NCBI GenBank assembly: GCA_028571685.1
Contig: CM053154.1
Span: 13,672,001-13,736,000, forward strand
Length of the DNA stretch: 64,000 nucleotides
Source of the DNA: Heterohyrax brucei
Taxonomy: Eukaryota > Chordata > Mammalia > Hyracoidea > Procaviidae
Reading direction: 5' to 3'
Notes under the pieces: generated by a model
What the model saw: only the letters and a program-made list of their open reading frames with translations
Told to the model about the DNA's origin: nothing
The model's database searches: none
Shown: piece by piece, positions 31,561 through 42,470 of the stretch
Layout: the number at the start of each line of letters is the position of its first letter
Numbering within the stretch: the stretch's first letter is position 1
Program-made: the position numbers and the translations under genes

Positions 31561-32375
31561 GCGGTCTCTTTTGCTTCCATCTCACCACCGACAGCATCAG
31601 GCCAGGTATCCGTAGGAGACTGAACACAGACTCGTGGAGAGAGCATGTTAATGATGTGAACCAAAGGCTCAATGGGAGCTTGAGGGGGAAAAAGAAAACA
31701 TGCTTTTGCATTATTCACTTGCCATTTTAAGTGCCAAGAACATAGTCCATAGCCTAAAAGATACTTGCACCGCATTAGTAAAAATGTGTTCATTTGTCAT
31801 TTGTAGATTGTTTTATTTTTAGATTAATGAAGATCCAAATGAAACCATTGGAGTGTAATCATCTGATAGTTCCTTAACAGGTTTTGCTCATTATCACTTC
31901 ATTTATATTTATGATGAAGAACAGATGGTACCAGTGTGATATTTCAATGTGTATCATATCCAGCTAAGAGGAAATATCTCATATTAGTTGCACTTATCAA
32001 AATATTTGTACTTAACAACAACAGAAATCTGAGCTTATGTACTATCTTGTCACCATGTCGTAAGTACCATTTAGAAAAGACCATTTAAATTAGATATGCG
32101 GGGGAAATCATGCATTGTTCATTATTCTTGAAGGAAAGCACTGAACTCTGAACAGTAATTATGGGTTAGTTGCAAGGAGACAACTGAATGAAAAACAGCA
32201 ATTAGAGTCTGTTGTCTTTGTGACATGCTTGGATTTTTCACTTTAAGCTGCTTGCTGAGAGCAGGAAGAAGGAAAGGGGACGTGTGGTGAGCGTGGAAAG
32301 GAGGGAGATGGGGACAGACAGACAGTGCTCAGCATGAGCTTGGTCACCAAATTCACGAACCCTTCTTCCTTTCTG
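31561..32375. other. Repeat-poor block (candidate conserved non-coding sequence, 31780-32240)
   Basis: No family is recognised. AT-rich 31780-32240 includes 'tagattaatgaagatccaaa' and 'gattgttttatttttagatt'. The resemblance to conserved elements is compositional only. Confidence 0.33.
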
Positions 32376-32575
32376 AGGAGCCCTGGGGGTACGGTGGTTA
32401 AAACGCTTGTCCTTTAACCAGAAGGTCCTTGGTCTGAAGCTCCCAGCCACTCTGCTGGAGAAAGCTGCCTCAGTCTGCAGCTGTAAAGACTGATGGCCTT
32501 GGAGACCCTGTGGTCAGCAGAGCTCTGTCCTGTAGGGCCACTGGGAGTTGGAATCAACTGCAAAGCAGTGGGCTT
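32376..32575 (+). mobile_element. AfroSINE type B
   Basis: 'ggagccctgggggtacggtg', 'cctttaaccagaaggtcctt', 'aaagctgcctcagtctgcag', 'tgatggccttggagaccctg' and 'gggagttggaatcaactgca', relatively GC-rich. Confidence 0.88.
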
Positions 32576-32691
32576 CTTTCATTCTAAGTGGTAGCTCCTA
32601 GGAAAAGGCTGCAAAAGCACACTTTCAGAGATGGGTAACAAAGGCTTGAAGATTGTTGTTGTTTTAGTACTCTAGTGTGTATTTCTTCTAG

Positions 32692-32805
32692 CATAACAAG
32701 GGTGGCAAGGATAGGGGAAGACTGGGCAATATTTTGTTGTGTGGTACATAGGGTTGCTATGAGTCACAGCCAATTTGATGGCACCTAACAACAACAACAA
32801 CAATA
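32692..32805 (+). mobile_element. RTE LINE 3' tail
   Basis: 'gcataacaagggtggcaagg', 'gactgggcaatattttgttg', 'catagggttgctatgagtca', 'cagccaatttgatggcacc' and (aac)n at 32787-32803 correspond to the last 110 bp of the 20163 element. Confidence 0.85.
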
Positions 32806-32916
32806 TAGTATGTTTCATTTTTAAAGAGAATTTCAAAGAAGTGAGGAAACGTAAGAGCTCTATGTTTCCCCAAACAATCGTACAATGTTTATAGGTGAGC
32901 CCTTTCTTCCAGTGAG

Positions 32917-33250
32917 TAATTGATCAACACACACTGGGTACCTACTATGTGCCAGGTATGTGAGGGCTACAAAGGGGCATTAGATATGCTCCTTGCCCCC
33001 AAGGAACTTACAGTCCAGTGTGAAAGCCAGAGATGATATCCAATAACTCCAATCACAACCACCCCAGGGAGAAAAAAAAGAAAAAAAGACATGCACGGTG
33101 TCAGAGTGGTCCAGAGAGAGAGGTTACCTCCACTTAAGGGAGTCAGGAAGGACTTCATCAGGGACATGCTTCTGGAGTAGGGTTCTGCAGGTTGAATAGA
33201 AGCTTGACTGTTGGATAAGTGAGATAGGTAGCTGTTTGCCAGGTAACTGT
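32917..33250. repeat. Ancient MIR/L2-like sequence
   Basis: 'gggtacctactatgtgccag', 'gcccccaaggaacttacagt' and 'gtcaggaaggacttcatcag' are phrases of very old mammalian repeats. A purine tract 'gaaaaaaaagaaaaaaag' lies at about 33069-33088. Confidence 0.45.
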
Positions 33251-33257
33251 CTGAATG

Positions 33258-33430
33258 TTCAAGAGCTCAGATTTTGGGGTCAGGCTTTGAGTTTTAGTTC
33301 TAACTGCTTACTGGTGTGAACCTGGGCAAGTCATTTGGCACTCTTTGCCTCAGTTTCCCCAATCTGTAGTCAGGCTAATAACAGGATCTATTTCATAAGG
33401 GTGGTATGATAGAGTTAGTGTAGTGGCTAG
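33258..33430 (+). mobile_element. MIR
   Basis: 'aactgcttactggtgtgaac', 'ctgggcaagtcatttggcac', 'tttgcctcagtttccccaat' and 'ggctaataacaggatctatt', most of a MIR. Confidence 0.75.
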
Positions 33431-33710
33431 TGTGTGCTCAGCTAATGTCAGTTCTCCTGAGCAGACGAGAACGAAGGCATAGACAAAGGCTCAGAGTAGG
33501 AGGTAGTTTTGCTGCAGGGCAGCAGTTTCCACGGTGCATAAAGCTCCAGCAATTGCTTGTTTGAGTCAGTGTAACTGTTGACACCCAGAAAAGGTGAAAA
33601 CAAAAATGATGTTATAGAATCTTTTAAGTCTTAAAATGACATTAAAGCTGACCGCCTTTAACTACATAATTTGATAGAAATTTTCTAGAAAACAAAGTAG
33701 GGGGAAAAAA

Positions 33711-33861
33711 ACCATGCCTTTGAGTTGTTTCTGACTCATAGCAACCCGATAAGACAGAGTAGAACTGCCCCACAGAGCTTCCAAGGAGCACCTGCAGGGT
33801 TCGAACTGCCAGCCTTTTGGTTAGCAGATGTAGCCCTGAACTGCTATGCCAGTAGGGTTTC
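33711..33861 (-). mobile_element. AfroSINE type A
   Basis: 'catgcctttgagttgtttct', 'gactcatagcaacccgataa', 'cttccaaggagcacctgcag', 'gttcgaactgccagcctttt' and 'ctgctatgccagtagggttt', complete and reversed. Confidence 0.92.
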
Positions 33862-34179
33862 CAGAAAATAAGTAAAGAATGTAGAATTTCCATGGAACGG
33901 GAGTGAGGTTGCTGGAAATTTTTACGAGGGAGAAGACCTCTTGGAAGTGCTGCTGTCGCTTGAATCAGGGTCTGGGGAGCAGCCAGCCTGGGCCCGGTCC
34001 CCATGTGTATCAAACCCCGAGGAACAGCCAGCCATGTGGCTCCTAAGACCAGGCATGTCTGAATTCCGTGGGGAGTTGCCAGTACCTGTCACACTATCTA
34101 GACCATGCTCCAAAAGGGACTGCTGAGTGGGAGGCAAGCCACATGTGTAAAAACCAGCAAGAATTCAGCAAAAGTATGA
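33862..34179. other. No recognised feature
   Basis: About 320 bp, relatively GC-rich at 33940-34030, with no repeat or exon signal recognised. Confidence 0.4.
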
Positions 34180-34617
34180 TGTTTTCATTTCTTAGTGAGG
34201 CTGTAATGGAAGTACCACAAGTGGGTGGCTTTAAAACACAGACATTTATTTTCCCACGTGCAGGAGGCTTGAAGTTTGAATTGGGGGGAAGGGTCCAGAG
34301 GAAGGTTGTTTTTTTGTCTCTAGAGGGAAGATCTGTGTCTTTTCAGCTTCTGTATCTAGGTGTTCCTTGGTTCTTGGTGAGCTCCACGTGACATTTTTCT
34401 CTATCCTTCAGTGCATCCTTTTGGGTGTCACCTGCTCTGTTTATAACTCAGGAAAGATTAGGTTCAGTACTTACCCTACACCGATAAAACCTCTTTGGTA
34501 TAACCAGGAATACCCTGTCCCCAAATGGAATTCCATCAGCAGCATTATAGGCATTCCAGCACGTTACAGGGTTCCAGCAGGCATATTTGGGGGGACACAA
34601 TTTAATCCATAACATAC
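34180..34617 (+). mobile_element. ERVL-type solo LTR
   Basis: 'ttcttagtgaggctgtaatg', 'gaagtaccacaagtgggtgg', 'cagaggaaggttgttttttt', 'ataggcattccagcacg' and terminal 'gggggacacaatttaatcca' then 'taacata'. Same family as 29397, more diverged. Confidence 0.75.
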
Positions 34618-35549
34618 GGTTTGAGGAAAATATAATACACTAAGTGAAAAGAACCTTAGATGCAAATGTGTAAGAAAAAGGGGAGGTGGGATGGTAATTT
34701 GTCATTTCATTGGGGCACATTGTTAGATGCAGGCATATTCTACTGGGCACATTCTATCTGTGATTGAATCAGACTTGTGATTCTCTGCTGGTCAAGCTGG
34801 TTGTCATGTTCTATAGCAGGGAAGGAGCAATGCCACCCTGAACAGGGAGTTGGGGAGCAGGTGCCTTCTTGGGCTGTCAACCACCTATGGTCACTTCAGG
34901 GAATGAGCTCTTTTGGCTTGCGTTTGTTCTTTGATTGAAGTGCACTCTCCTTTGAACTCAGGAATGAGTGGCTGGTGGCTTGGGTTGGGGACGAGCACAT
35001 GTCACTTCTGACTGTGCTGGAATGTCCCCCCTTCCCTCCAGCCCAGCTTCTGTGCCTGGGCTGTTGGTCCCTTAGGGTGAATCCTTTCCCAACAGACTCC
35101 CAGTCACTCACGCAGATAGAACTTTGGCAAGCCTGTCTTACAACCCTCCCCAAATGCCTGGACATGTCTGAATCCTACAGAGAACTCAGTTTAGGCTGTC
35201 AAAATGGGCTGCCTGCTACACAGAGGCCCCAAGCACTCCAAAAATAATCACTTGAGATGGTGGGGGAATCGGCAGAGCACAGTAGTGGTGAAATCTCAGT
35301 GACTCAAGCTCTTCTACATGGCAGCATGCCCCAGCCAACAGAGTCATTTCTGAGAGCTTTTCACTTAGGTGTGGGCTTCTTCCTGCTAGGCACCAGCAGC
35401 ACTGTCGCTCCTGGGAGAACCAACTACTCCCATTAACTCAAAGCAAATACCCTATGAAATTGCATACTATCCTAATTCTCAAACTCAAGTAAGTCAAAAC
35501 TTCGTTCAAGCCTTGAGGGTCTGCCTGAGCCAAGCAGGGTCTTGAGAGT
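34618..35549. other. No recognised gene or repeat
   Basis: About 930 bp. Opposed 89-90-codon frames at 34896-35247 lie on complementary strands of the same GC-rich patch and have no domain. Confidence 0.4.
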
Positions 35550-35725
35550 AATTCTAGTCACAGGCTTTGGCTACAGACCCACCTGGGTTGACCTTCCTTC
35601 AGCTGCTTGTTGTCTGACCTTGAATGACTTATTGCAATGATTTCTGTCCTGGTTTTCTCGTCTGTAAAAGAGGGAAAATAACAGGTATTTATGGGGCTTC
35701 ATGGATCGTTACAGGATATAATGCC
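35550..35725 (+). mobile_element. MIR
   Basis: 'tcacaggctttggctacaga', 'cccacctgggttgaccttcc', 'ttgtctgaccttgaatgact', 'tcctggttttctcgtctgta' and 'aaagagggaaaataacaggt'. Confidence 0.72.
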
Positions 35726-36054
35726 TGAGGTCTGGTACCAGGAGCTACGACTGTGACAAGACCTCAGAAAAAAGGCGGTCCCCTCCAGGTCTGAGCACAC
35801 CCAGAGGACGAGGTGGGAAAACAGGCAGAGGAATAAGGCAAAGGGAGGAAAGGCCATCTGACAGAGGGGACAGCAAAGCAAAGGCGTGGATGAATATTAG
35901 GTACAGGGGGCAAGGTGTTGGAAGAACTCTCTGTAGAACATTGTTTTGGGGAATTTTCTAGATCACAAGGAGAAGTCTGGGGTCAGAAGCCTGCACTTGC
36001 TCCCAGTCTCTGTGCAGCTGGGATAAAAATGTTTACTTACATTAAACAAACAAA
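35726..36054. other. Unassigned, possibly very old repeat
   Basis: 'cagaggggacagcaaagcaa' and 'aggcgtggatgaatattagg' recall an ancient mammalian repeat, not assignable. Confidence 0.3.
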
Positions 36055-36200
36055 AACCAAACCCACCGTGGCCAAGTCAGTTCCGACTCACAGTGACCCT
36101 ACAGGACAGACTCTGTCCCACGGGATTTCCAAGGAGTAGGTGGTAGATTTGAACTACCAACCTCTTAGTTAACAGTCCAGCTCTTAAGCCTCTATGCTTA
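36055..36200 (-). mobile_element. AfroSINE type A
   Basis: 'accaaacccaccgtggccaa', 'ccgactcacagtgaccctac', 'gatttccaaggagtaggtgg' and 'aacctcttagttaacagtcc'. The head end is degraded. Confidence 0.9.
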
Positions 36201-36805
36201 CTTACCCTATAGAAAAATTATATAAAATAAAATATAACCAAGCAAGTGAGTAGTACCAACAATGGCTTAAATCTGAATTGCAAGTCTGGTCACAAAATAC
36301 ACCGGCCTGGTTGGCGTGGGGAGAATATTTTCAGATTTGGTTTGGAGACAATGCAGCCCCCAGTGAAACTTGAAATCACAATTTTGCATTGTGAGGGGAA
36401 GCTGGGGTGGGGGGCTGGGAATGTTCAGATACCCCTTGACCTCTGAGAGTCCATGAACTTGCTTGACATGATAGTATTAAAGGCAAAGTTCTTAATTTCA
36501 AGTCTGATGGGAAGGTTTCTATGTTTGGTGACTGTCATCACAGATGGATTGAATTGGTGCATTCCTGTTCAGCTGCTTATGAACAAGCACAATTAGAAGT
36601 TGACAGCAAACACGCTTCACAAAAATTATCACATTTAGTGTGATTCCCATAACAAAAATGGGAGCAAGCATGGAGTCTTTTCAATTTACACAAAGAGCCC
36701 TGGGGTCTCTCCACAGCCACTGCCGAGCCAATGTTTCTGAGTAAAGTTTATTAGGAAAACAGATTGAAAACTCCTGAGGGTTAGTTAAATCTTGGTTTAA
36801 CGTGC
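36201..36805. other. No recognised feature
   Basis: About 600 bp with no family recognised. AT-rich in the second half. Confidence 0.4.
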
Positions 36806-36829
36806 ACACACACACACACACACACACAC
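36806..36829. repeat. (AC)n microsatellite
   Basis: About twelve CA dinucleotides. Confidence 0.9.
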
Positions 36830-37071
36830 TCATTCACACCTTCTTCATTTTCATTTGCCAAGTGTGCACTGCACAGATATTAAGAGAAATAAGAAAACAA
36901 GTGGGTTCTTTTGCCATAGATCGTTTGTGTCTAGTAGCTTGCTGCATATCCAAGCAGTTTTGCAGAGAGAGCAATCCTGGCTTTGAGCCCTTGCTGTCTG
37001 CTCTCTCATTGTTAGTACCACTATCCGTTTATGTGCTATTTTCTATTTAAGGGGCCTTTATACATGCTCTA

Positions 37072-37240
37072 CGTGTGCTAGTTGCCCAGTGGTTAAAGCA
37101 ATCGCCTGCCAACCAAAGGTCGGTGGTTCAGACCCACCAGTGGCTCAGTGGGAGGAAGATAGGGCAGTCTGCTTCTCTCAAGACTTGCTGTGAGAGTTTG
37201 CGGTGAGCCGGAATCAACTTAAAACAGGATGTCTGGTTTT
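37072..37240 (+). mobile_element. AfroSINE type B, diverged
   Basis: 'gttgcccagtggttaaagca', 'gccaaccaaaggtcggtggt', 'gatagggcagtctgcttctc' and 'gtgagccggaatcaactta'. The body after the type-B block is shortened. Confidence 0.8.
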
Positions 37241-37270
37241 AGTCTTATATATATTAAGAAGTCCATGAGT

Positions 37271-37418
37271 GGAGCTAATGGTTAAGGAAGAAAGGCCTGG
37301 CAATCTCCTTCTGAAAGATCACGGCCTCTGAAATCCCCATGGAGCTCTTCTATTCTGAAATACATGGGGTCATCATGTATGGGAATCGACCCAGTAGCAA
37401 CCGGTTTGGTTTTTTGGT
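37271..37418 (+). mobile_element. AfroSINE type C, head deleted
   Basis: 'gagctaatggttaaggaaga', 'aaggcctggcaatctccttc', 'tgaaagatcacggcctctga', 'tgaaatacatggggtcatca' and 'gaatcgacccagtagcaacc'. The B-box part is missing. Confidence 0.85.
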
Positions 37419-38079
37419 TTATAGCTTTGATCTGTGTTAATCCTCATACAATCCTTAGAGATGTAGATGGAGTATTTCGTATCTGGTTTTATAGGGAAGA
37501 ACAGATGTGTCAAGGAAAGACAGTGACTTGGAGCAAGCCTATGAATCCTAAGAGAGGCTTTGTCTAAATTCTCCTACTCTTGTGTCTACATACCAGGGAG
37601 ACAGGAGACGAGCACACATTGAGCACCTATGTTGTGATTGCTCTCTGCTGGGCATCATGTATACAGTGGAGTAATGCTTATCATTTATTTTGTCTAGTCA
37701 ACAGTCTTTGAGAAACAGCCCCTTTCCCATCAATGTTACAGTGTTGTCCTCCTATGTACTTTGGCCAAGCTAATCTACCCTCCTGCAATTAGGGAACAGT
37801 CTATCCCTGACTAACTAGTTAGAACGCACCACACACCCAGCACTACTTGTGATTGGTTTCAGCATCAGTATGTAACTTTTCATGAACAAATCAGAGCCTG
37901 CTGTAGAGTTTAAAAAAAAACCAGTAAAAAACATTTTCTTCTTTTCCTGGGGAGAAAAATCTCCAACAGCAGAGCCAAGAAAAAGGGAGAGCTGAGAGAT
38001 AGAGTGTATAAAAGTCCGGATGGCTTCTTTGGATCTCTGGATCAGGACTTCAAACTGGTTTGCTCCAGTTGGGAGCCCT
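37419..38079. other. No recognised feature
   Basis: About 660 bp. A faint MIR-like phrase appears near 37615-37640 ('cacattgagcacctatg'). Confidence 0.35.
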
Positions 38080-38265
38080 GCTGAGAATTTGTATTTCTAA
38101 TAAGTTCCAAGAACACAGTGATGCTGCTGGTTAGAGACCATTTCTGAGAACATCAGCAGAGTAGTGGTTCTCAAAATTTATTACACCTAAGAATCACCAG
38201 CAGATCTTGTTGAAATACAGATTCTGATTCAGTATTTCTGGGGTGGTAATGTATATTCTTAGGAA
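38080..38265 (-). mobile_element. Two adjacent MER5A-like DNA-transposon pieces
   Basis: The first (38080-38155) has 'gagaatttgtatttctaata' and 'gtgatgctgctggttagaga'. The second (38162-38265) has 'gtagtggttctcaaaattta', 'agaatcaccagcagatcttg', 'cagattctgattcagtattt' and 'ctggggtgg'. Both fit MER5A (hAT-Charlie class) in the same orientation. They could be one rearranged element. Confidence 0.65.
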
Positions 38266-38356
38266 AGGTTGGAACCTGAATGAACAGGTTCAAAGCTCTT
38301 CTCTGGATCCAGCAATGCCATACTGGACTTCCCAGTTATCATATATAATACATGCC

Positions 38357-38533
38357 TTTTTCTAAAATTTTACCTGGTGGTATAGTGGGTTAAGTGCTAC
38401 ATCTGCTAACCAAAAGGTCGGTAGTTCAAATCCGCCAAGTGCTCCTTGGAAACTCTGTGGGGCAGTTCTACTCTGACCTTTAGGGTTGCTGTGAGTCAGA
38501 CTTGACTCGATGATAGTGAGTTTTTCTAAAATT
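38357..38533 (+). mobile_element. AfroSINE type A with perfect target-site duplication
   Basis: 'tacctggtggtatagtgggt', 'ctgctaaccaaaaggtcggt', 'agttcaaatccgcc', 'gctccttggaaactctgtgg' and 'gacttgactcgatgatagtg'. Identical 13-bp flanks 'tttttctaaaatt' lie at 38357-38369 and 38521-38533. The clean duplication and full head suggest one of the younger copies here. Confidence 0.95.
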
Positions 38534-38649
38534 AGATGTCATTTGAGTTTTCCAGAGAGACACAAGACAGACAGGGCTCTAGCTCTCATGAATCTTACAA
38601 CATATTGAAGAGAGGTCAATCCAGTAGCAAACCGCTAAAAGAACATAGA

Positions 38650-38732
38650 AATCTATCTATCTGTCTGTCAACATGTCTATCTACATATCTACCTCCCCAT
38701 CTATCCATTTACCTTTCTGTCTGTCTCTCTAT
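38650..38732. repeat. Imperfect (TCTA/TCTG)n tract
   Basis: Degenerate tetranucleotide units ('ctatctatctgtctgtc', 'tctatctacatatctacc', 'ctgtctgtctctctatgg'). Confidence 0.85.
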
Positions 38733-38742
38733 GGATGAGAGG

Positions 38743-38795
38743 TCACCCTGAGGTGCAGTGGCTAAGCCCTTGGCTGCTCACTGAATGCCAGTCTT
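38743..38795 (+). mobile_element. AfroSINE head fragment
   Basis: 'caccctgaggtgcagtggct', 'aagcccttggctgctcactg'. Only the 5' 50 bp is present. Confidence 0.6.
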
Positions 38796-38867
38796 GTGAC
38801 CTGTACTATGAAGGTAAACACAGGGACAAAGGATTCAGACAAAAATGCTCTGATGAGGTGGCGGTTG

Positions 38868-39215
38868 CTTCTGGGTGCTGTTGATTCAGCTCTGACTCAT
38901 GGCGCCTGGTCCTATACCACGTTCACAGTCATTGCCATGTTTCAGCCCATTGTTGCAGCCCCTGTGTTCATCCCTCTCCTCGAGAGTCTCTCTTCCTCAC
39001 TCACCCTCTGCTTCAGCAAGCATGATATCCTTTATCTGACGACCTGTACAAAGCAAGCGAACATTCGAAGGAGCATTCTGGCTGTACTTCCTCCGGGATA
39101 GATCTGATCATTCTTCTGGTAGTCTGTGTTATATTCAGTATTCTCCCTCAACACCACAATTCAGAAGCATCAGTTCCTCAGGTTTCCCTGTTTGCTGTTC
39201 AGCTCTTCACGCAGA
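38868..39215 (-). mobile_element. RTE LINE 3' fragment
   Basis: 'ctgttgattcagctctgact', 'tttcagcccattgttgcagc', 'ttcagcaagcatgatatcct', 'aaggagcattctggctgtac' and 'caccacaattcagaagcatc' are the reverse of the 3' 350 bp of the RTE family. Inactive fragment. Confidence 0.85.
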
Positions 39216-39389
39216 GGGGTGATGTGAGGAGAGGGAAATCATTTAAGTTTGGTCCAGGAAGGGCAGGAATGATTTAATAGAAGAAGTTTCACTTATGTAG
39301 AATGTTGAATTATAGGAATAATAATAGTGACATTCTGGACAATCAAGATAATGGTGGCCTCAGTGACTGTAACAGCTAGTATTTCTTAA

Positions 39390-39575
39390 CTCAGCGTGTA
39401 CTAAGCACTATCTTAAACTATCTCATTGATTCCACAAATCCTGGGAGGCAGGAAGTATTCTGTTTTTGGTTTACAGATGAGGACACGAGGAGAGATACAG
39501 TTCAGTATCTTGCCCAAGGGTGCCTGCTGGTAAATGGCATCTTCAGGCTTGCACCAGACTCTGGCTCTGAAACCC
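39390..39575 (-). mobile_element. MIR
   Basis: 'gtactaagcactatcttaaa', 'tttacagatgaggacacgag', 'gtatcttgcccaagggtgcc' and 'ggcttgcaccagactctggc', reversed MIR over most of its length. Confidence 0.72.
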
Positions 39576-39770
39576 AGGAGCTTCAGTTTCTAGGGTGTAT
39601 TGCCAGCAAAGAATGCAGAAATATTTCAGATGGAAGGTACAATCCAGAAGTTTTCTACAAGAGGAATTGAAAGGGAAGTCTGGGGCGCAGTGAAGTTTGT
39701 GCTAACACTATTCTTTTATTATTATAGTATACACCTTGTTGGAAACTCTCAGTGGCACTTGGCTGGCTTG

Positions 39771-39895
39771 TTGGAAACTCTAGCGGCCTAATGGTTAAGT
39801 GCTGTGAGTGCTAACCAAAAGATCATAGTTCAAATCCACCAGGTGCTCCTTGGAAGCTCTATGTGGCAGTTCTACTCTGACTTGGTGGCAGTCGG
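39771..39895 (+). mobile_element. AfroSINE type A with 3' deletion
   Basis: 'aactctagcggcctaatggt', 'gtgctaaccaaaagatcata', 'gttcaaatccaccaggtgct', 'agctctatgtggcagttcta', then directly 'cttggtggcagtcgg'. The 'gggtcgctatgag' part is missing. Confidence 0.87.
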
Positions 39896-39929
39896 TGTGT
39901 GTGGGTGTTGTCTATACATCTTATTCCAG

Positions 39930-40490
39930 ATGGACTTGTGCCCCTCAAAACATGTGTTGTAAATCCTAAACCCTATACCCTGGCGGTATAGTGGTTAAGC
40001 ATTATGGCTGCTAATCAGAAAGTCTGCAGTTCAAATCTTCCAGGGGCTCATGGAAACTCTATGGGGGCAGTTCTACCCCTGTCTATAGCGTTGGTATGAG
40101 TTGGAATTGACTCGATGGCAGTGTATTTGGTTTCAGTTTAGATACCTATGGATATAACTCATTTGGGAATAGGTTTTCTTTATTATGTTAAGAGGCCAGT
40201 GTAAGTATAGGGTGTGTTTTAAGCCAATCAACTTTGAGATGTGAAAAGAGCAGATGAGGAGAGAGAAGGAAGTAGGGATGAAGGAGGACAGATACTTCGA
40301 TACTGAAGATCACCAAGGAACTGAGCAACAAGCGCCTTGCCAAACTGACAGACAGAAAAAAGCCTTCACCTAAAGTGGGTGCCCTGAATTCAGACTTACG
40401 GTCTCCAAGACTGAGAAAATACACTTGTGTCTTTTGAAGTTATCCCTTGTGATGTTTCTGTTACAGCAGCTCTAAATAACCAAGACACAT
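39930..40490 (+). mobile_element. MLT1-like (MaLR) LTR interrupted by a SINE
   Basis: The left part (39930-39976) has 'ggacttgtgcccctcaaaac' and 'atgtgttgtaaatccta'. The right part (40139-40490) has 'tggatataactcatttggga', 'tattatgttaagaggccagt', 'tgttacagcagctctaaata' and 'accaagacac'. Order and ends are those of a MaLR LTR split by the SINE at 39977. Confidence 0.7.
39977..40138 (+). mobile_element. AfroSINE type A inside an LTR
   Basis: 'accctggcggtatagtggtt', 'ctgctaatcagaaagtctgc', 'gctcatggaaactctatggg' and 'gagttggaattgactcgatg', then 'gcagtgtatttggttt', full length. Confidence 0.92.
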
Positions 40491-41560
40491 GTGTTCACAC
40501 CAAGTATTTGTCAGCTCCAGGCACATGCCTGGGACTGAAATACAAAGGTGGCTGAGCCCTGAGCCTTGTCTCCGGACCTCACCCCCCACCGTCTGAAGAT
40601 AGTGGTGACACTGAATTCACATGCAACCAGCACGTGCAGGCAGGGCTCCTTCCTTGTCCTTCCAGCCCGTTTCTCCCTCCTCTTCACCAACCGGTACTTC
40701 TCATTTCTTACGTCTTATTCCGCTGCCTGACTAGAGCTAAGTTGGAAATGGAACCCTGAGTAGTGAACATTTAGACAGTAAATCCCCTTGGCCACATGTC
40801 ACTGGATCCATCACCTGCTGTTTTGCTTTCTGTGAGTTACTACGTGTGAATTACACAAGAACTGGATGTGAAAATCCAGCCCTCTCAAAAGCAGACTCCT
40901 TGGTTACTTCCTCTTACCCCCCTTTCACTCCACTGCTCTTATTCACTGCTTTCTCGTTTCCCCTCCCTCCCAGGCTGGACAAAAGCAGATTCTTCAAAAT
41001 GGTCCTTCTGGGACTGTCTATTTCATTTTGAACGTGACCCCAAATGACTATTTTTGACAGTTGAACTTTTCAGCGTTCTTGATACAAGTATTTTAATATC
41101 CTGTTACCTGAGCAGAGGGAGAGATAAAGTTTTACACCAGACACCTACAGTGGCAAGGGAATACAGGTTCTGGTGACTGACTTAAAGGTATAGTAATAGC
41201 AAAATGGTTAATGAGCTAACCATACTTGCTAGGGCAAAGGTCAATGGGAGAAGCAAACCTGGTAACTTGACCAGAGCCATTCACGGGAGCCACATGGGGA
41301 AAAATGCTGCCAGCCAGACAATGCAGCAGTTTCATTCAAGTTCATTCCTAAGACTAGGAAGGGAAAAAACCAGTTGACATCTAGAATGCTCCTTAATTTG
41401 CCCTAAGAGACAGAGGGCAGGTGGGGAAAGGTAAGAGCAATGTGGATGACAAGATGACAAGAAGGAGCATCTTACCAGCAGTGGTGTGTCTGATGAGACG
41501 GAAGGGTGATTCTTGTCACTGAAGAAGTGGCATAGGGAAGATTGTCTTAGTCACCTGGGC
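40491..41560. other. No recognised feature
   Basis: About 1.07 kb. A faint old-repeat phrase at 40510-40560 ('ctccaggcacatgcctggga'). The rest is unassigned. Confidence 0.38.
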
Positions 41561-41812
41561 AAAAGAAGAGCTATTAAAAAAAATTTGTTTTTGAAAATAT
41601 ACATAGCAAAATACAGACCAACTCAACTGTTTCTATATGGACAACCTGGTGGCACTGGTTATATTTCTTCAGGTGACGCTACCATCCTCATCCTTCTAGT
41701 CCCACTTATTCCCCCCATTAACATAAAACTCACTGTCCCCAAGCTTCCTCTCAAATCTTATGGGTTGATCTTGTCCGTTTGATCCCATACAGGTAGTTAA
41801 AAGAAGAGCTAT
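41561..41812 (-). mobile_element. L1 3'-UTR insertion with perfect target-site duplication
   Basis: Identical 14-bp flanks 'aaaagaagagctat' lie at 41561-41574 and 41799-41812. The insert on the plus strand shows 'gaaaatatacatagcaaaat', 'caactcaactgtttctatat', 'tattccccccattaacataa' and 'ttgatcccatacaggtagtt', the reversed 3' end of an L1 subfamily I associate with elephants. It is severely 5' truncated (about 224 bp). Confidence 0.85.
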
Positions 41813-42470
41813 CAAAGTGTGGTATTTAGGCACTTGGGGACAAGAATAGGAAGTACCAGCCATGGGAAAGCAGTGGTGGTGGTGAGTTTTGAGGCCCTAA
41901 GTGACCCCAAACAGTCCCAGCAACCTCTAGAGCAGTGTTGACCCATAGAACTTTCTGGAATGTTGGAAATGTGCTAAATGGCTCACTTTATTCCTGTGTA
42001 CCACCTGGTTACCTCGTACATCTCAGCCACCTCTTTGGGTCAACCAGCCTTGTCCGGGAATGACACCAAATGGTGAAACATGGCTTGGTCAGCCAAAGAC
42101 TAACTCTCTTTTATACAAAGTGAAAGGGGGGCCAAGCCCAGCAGCATCACTCTGCAGCCAGGTCATGCCCAGTGCACATAGAAGGCACAGGAGACTTTGC
42201 CAAATCCTGAAAGAAGGAAAGAGATTTTCTTTCTTCTCCCTCCCTTGCTCAGTCTTTATCTGAGAGTAAGAAGAGGAGAGCTGGAGGGAAGGAACCCTTT
42301 GAAATTGGATCCAGTCACATTTTAGACAAATTAGAGGAAATGTTACTTTACAGAATAGAAAGTAACCTCACAGAATGCCTCACTCCAAAAGCAATGAGGG
42401 CTAGGGATATAAATGGATTAAAAAGTATAAATGACATAGTCGTAAATTATGTCTATGAAAATAATCCCAA
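41813..42470. other. Mostly unassigned; short hAT-like phrase
   Basis: 'gttgacccatagaactttct' near 41937-41956 followed by 'ggaatgttggaaatgtgct' resembles the end of an old hAT-class element but is too short to be certain. The rest is unassigned. Confidence 0.35.
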
